64,000 bases of DNA from Nocardia ninae NBRC 108245 (GTDB taxonomy: Bacteria > Actinomycetota > Actinomycetes > Mycobacteriales > Mycobacteriaceae): positions 1 to 64,000 of the forward strand of contig NZ_BJXA01000023.1 in the NCBI RefSeq assembly GCF_007990755.1, in the 5' to 3' direction. A program made the position numbers and the translations under genes. Shown piece after piece: positions 62,021-64,000 of this stretch. How positions within the stretch are numbered: position 1 is the stretch's first letter; each line of letters begins with the position of its first letter. A model generated the notes under the pieces. That model was not told the DNA's origin. It saw nothing but the letters and a program-made list of their open reading frames with translations, and ran no database searches.

Positions 62021-63243
62021 CATCGCAGTTCCCCTTGGAGCCGTCGCCCATCCATGTTTCGGACGACGTACTGGAAGATCTCGCGACCCGGCTCCGGCTG
62101 ACCAGGTGGCCCGACGACGTTGGCAACGACGACTGGCACTACGGCGTCCGCCGCGAGTATCTCCAGGAGCTGGTCGAGTACTGGATCAACGAATACGACT
62201 GGCGCAAAGCCGAATCCGCGATCAACGCCTACGCGCACTACCGGGTGACCATCGATGATGTCCCGATCCACTTCCTGCGCAAACCAGGCGTCGGACCCAA
62301 CCCGACCCCACTGATCCTCACCCACGGCTGGCCATGGACCTTCTGGCACTGGGCCAAGGTGATCGACCCGCTCGCCGACCCGGCGGCGTTCGGCGGCGAC
62401 CCGGCGGACGCGTTCGACGTCATCGTCCCCTCGCTGCCCGGCTTCGGTTTCTCGACGCCGCTGCCGAAGCACCCGGACATGAACTTCTGGAAGGTCGCCG
62501 ACCTCTGGCACACGCTGATGACCGACACCCTCGGCCACGAGAAATACGCCGCGGCGGGGTGTGACGTCGGCGCACTCGTCACCGGCGAACTCGGCCACCG
62601 CTACGCCGACCAACTGCACGGCATCCACATCGGCTCCGGCCAGAAGCTCACCCTCTTCAGCGGTGACCGCGCGTGGGATCTCAGTGGCGGGCAACCGATT
62701 CCGCCGGGCCTGCCCGAGCCTGCCTACCGGCAACTGCTCTCGCTGGAGCGCCGGTTCGCCGTCCACCTCGCCGCGCACGTCCTGCAACCGAGCACCCTCG
62801 CCTACGGTCTCACCGACTCACCCGCCGGCCTGCTCGCCTGGATCCTGCAGCGCTGGGTCACCTGGAGCGACAGCCACGGTGACGTGGAGACGGTCTTCAC
62901 CAAGGACGACCTGCTGACCCACACCATGATCTACTGGGTCAACAACGCCATCGGCACCTCGATCCGCTACTACGCCAACGCGAATCGCTACCCGTGGACA
63001 CCCGCGCACGATCGCATCCCGGTGATCGAGGCACCCACCGGCATCACCTTCGTCGGCCACGAAAACCCGCCGGGCGTAACAACTCCCGAGCAACGGGTGC
63101 AGAGCTGGCTCGCCAGCGATCGCGCCGAGTGGTACAACCACGTCAACCTGACCGCCCACGAGGCGGGCGGGCATTTCATTCCGTGGGAACTCCCCGACGC
63201 CTGGGTCGACGACCTGCGCCGCACCTTCCGCACCCGACGCTGA
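62017..63243 (+). CDS. epoxide hydrolase (EHN family)
   Basis: 408 residues. N-terminal EHN domain (DDVLEDLATRLRLTRWPDD, WINEYDWRKAESAINAYAHY) and alpha/beta-hydrolase core. Oxyanion HGWP (103-106), nucleophile Asp183 in AAGCDVGALVTGELG, His near NHVNLTAHEAGGHFIPWELP. Hydrolyses epoxides to diols, for detoxification or catabolism. Usual length. Translationally coupled to MarR. The tail lies 23 nt before the convergent antiporter. Confidence 0.95.
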   Translation: MTSQFPLEPSPIHVSDDVLEDLATRLRLTRWPDDVGNDDWHYGVRREYLQELVEYWINEYDWRKAESAINAYAHYRVTIDDVPIHFLRKPGVGPNPTPLILTHGWPWTFWHWAKVIDPLADPAAFGGDPADAFDVIVPSLPGFGFSTPLPKHPDMNFWKVADLWHTLMTDTLGHEKYAAAGCDVGALVTGELGHRYADQLHGIHIGSGQKLTLFSGDRAWDLSGGQPIPPGLPEPAYRQLLSLERRFAVHLAAHVLQPSTLAYGLTDSPAGLLAWILQRWVTWSDSHGDVETVFTKDDLLTHTMIYWVNNAIGTSIRYYANANRYPWTPAHDRIPVIEAPTGITFVGHENPPGVTTPEQRVQSWLASDRAEWYNHVNLTAHEAGGHFIPWELPDAWVDDLRRTFRTRR

Positions 63244-63266
63244 ACACCGCAGAGCCCGAGCTGGTT

Positions 63267-64000
63267 TCAGGCCTCCTTACGCGCCATCCGCGGCTCCGTG
63301 GTCGCCGGGATCGGCAAGCGCCCGAGTTCGGGCGTCACCCCGAGCAGCCGCAGCAACGGCGACGTCATGGCCGTGGTCACCAACGCCATCACGACCAGAA
63401 TCGAGTAGAGCTGCACGCCGATGAGTCCCGTGGTCAGCCCGACGTTCAGGATGATGAGTTCGGTGAGCCCCCTGGTGTTCATCAGGCTCGCCAGCGCACC
63501 GGCCTCGCGCGGCTCGATCCCGTTGGCGCGTGCGGCGAAATAGGTGCCACCGAGCTTTCCGGCCAGCGCGGTGACCAGGATCGCGATCATCTCGGCGACG
63601 CCGGCACGGTCGAGCGAGCTGAGATCCACCTGGAGTCCCGCGATGACGAAGAAGGCGGGCAAGAATACCGAACTCAGCAGTTGCGCACCGGTTTCCACCA
63701 CCGGCCGGTGCGTGCGCGGGAAGACGACCCCGAACAGGAAGGCGCCGAAGATCAGGTGCAGACCGATCCATTCGGTGGCCGCACCGAAGACCAGCGCACC
63801 GCAGACGGCGAGGAAGATCATCGTGTTGTCGTTGGTCGCCGCGGTGGATCGCGAGGCGCGGACCAGCAGCGGCCGCACCAGCCACCACATCGCCGGCACC
63901 AGCGGCACGAACAGCAGCAGTCGCCACTGGTCGCCCGTGCCTGGCCGGGCCAGCCCGATGACGAAGGCGAGCACGATCCACGCCAGGATGTCGTCGATGG
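63267..64000 (-). CDS. cation/proton antiporter (Kef/Na-H exchanger type), 5' end outside window
   Basis: The frame stays open to the right edge (IDDILAWIVLAFVIGLARPG at the edge), so about the C-terminal 240 residues are visible. Multiple helices (LLLFVPLVPAMWWLV, MIFLAVCGALVFGAATEWIG, SVFLPAFFVIAGLQVDLS) and a cytosolic C-terminus. Conserved ALASLMNTRGLTELIILNVG is the antiporter signature. Likely CPA2-type. Convergent with the epoxide hydrolase gene. Confidence 0.9.
   Translation of the reverse strand, partial: IDDILAWIVLAFVIGLARPGTGDQWRLLLFVPLVPAMWWLVRPLLVRASRSTAATNDNTMIFLAVCGALVFGAATEWIGLHLIFGAFLFGVVFPRTHRPVVETGAQLLSSVFLPAFFVIAGLQVDLSSLDRAGVAEMIAILVTALAGKLGGTYFAARANGIEPREAGALASLMNTRGLTELIILNVGLTTGLIGVQLYSILVVMALVTTAMTSPLLRLLGVTPELGRLPIPATTEPRMARKEA

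Overview
The window looks like chromosomal DNA of a mycolic-acid actinomycete, most likely Nocardia. The evidence is high G+C with G/C-ending codons, three MspA-type porin genes, many secreted hydrolases and P450/conservon genes, and two blocks whose gene order matches the Mycobacterium tuberculosis chromosome (Rv0954-Rv0957 and Rv0981-Rv0996). No plasmid, phage or insertion-sequence machinery is visible. Gene names rest on recognised protein families and order; no database search was run. || 1-10 kb: a 5'-cut AfsR/SARP-type regulator, then a DUF5336 membrane protein, PerM, PurN and PurH, a secreted GH20 hexosaminidase and a lipoprotein. || 10-14 kb: a lectin-LysM protein, then a zinc-starvation module. 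Zinc-independent (C-) ribosomal proteins L28, L33, S14 and S18 lie on the minus strand. The Mrf-type GTPase with L31 and L32 lies on the plus strand. Two Zur-box-like sites sit between the two arms. || 14-21 kb: a small conserved protein, a DUF1906 glycoside-hydrolase-like protein, a complete conservon (CvnA-B-C-D: sensor ATPase, roadblock, DUF742, GTPase) and an MHYT membrane protein. || 21-35.5 kb: mprA-mprB-pepD with tandem TCTCAGT repeats upstream of mprA and of pepD, moaB2, a small ORF with no standard start codon, three MspA porins, mscL, a SAF-domain protein, FmdB, 5-FCL, galU, glp and rimJ, and a glpR/sepX gene that looks frameshifted near its 3' end. A tRNA-Ala(CGC) closes this conserved part. 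|| 36-64 kb: accessory region. It holds a lipoprotein peptidase, a TetR regulator with its divergent target and two matching operators, a decayed ESX-secreted EspC-like gene, and a PucR regulator divergent from a probable polyhydroxyalkanoate-degradation pair (oligomer hydrolase plus depolymerase). It also holds ChaB, an M23 peptidase with an unusual Trp/acidic tail, a secreted lipase next to a CYP157-like P450 that lacks the ExxR arginine, acetyltransferase, FAD-oxidase and esterase genes, a DUF559 protein gene bracketed by 62-nt palindrome-containing direct repeats, a MarR-epoxide hydrolase pair, and a 5'-cut cation/proton antiporter at the right edge. || Points worth most attention: the repeat-bracketed DUF559 gene, the recurring leader ORF that meets its downstream gene at a GTGA overlap, the glpR frameshift, the missing start codon of the ORF after moaB2, the ExxR-less P450, and the shared ACGTAG-type sites upstream of cell-envelope genes.
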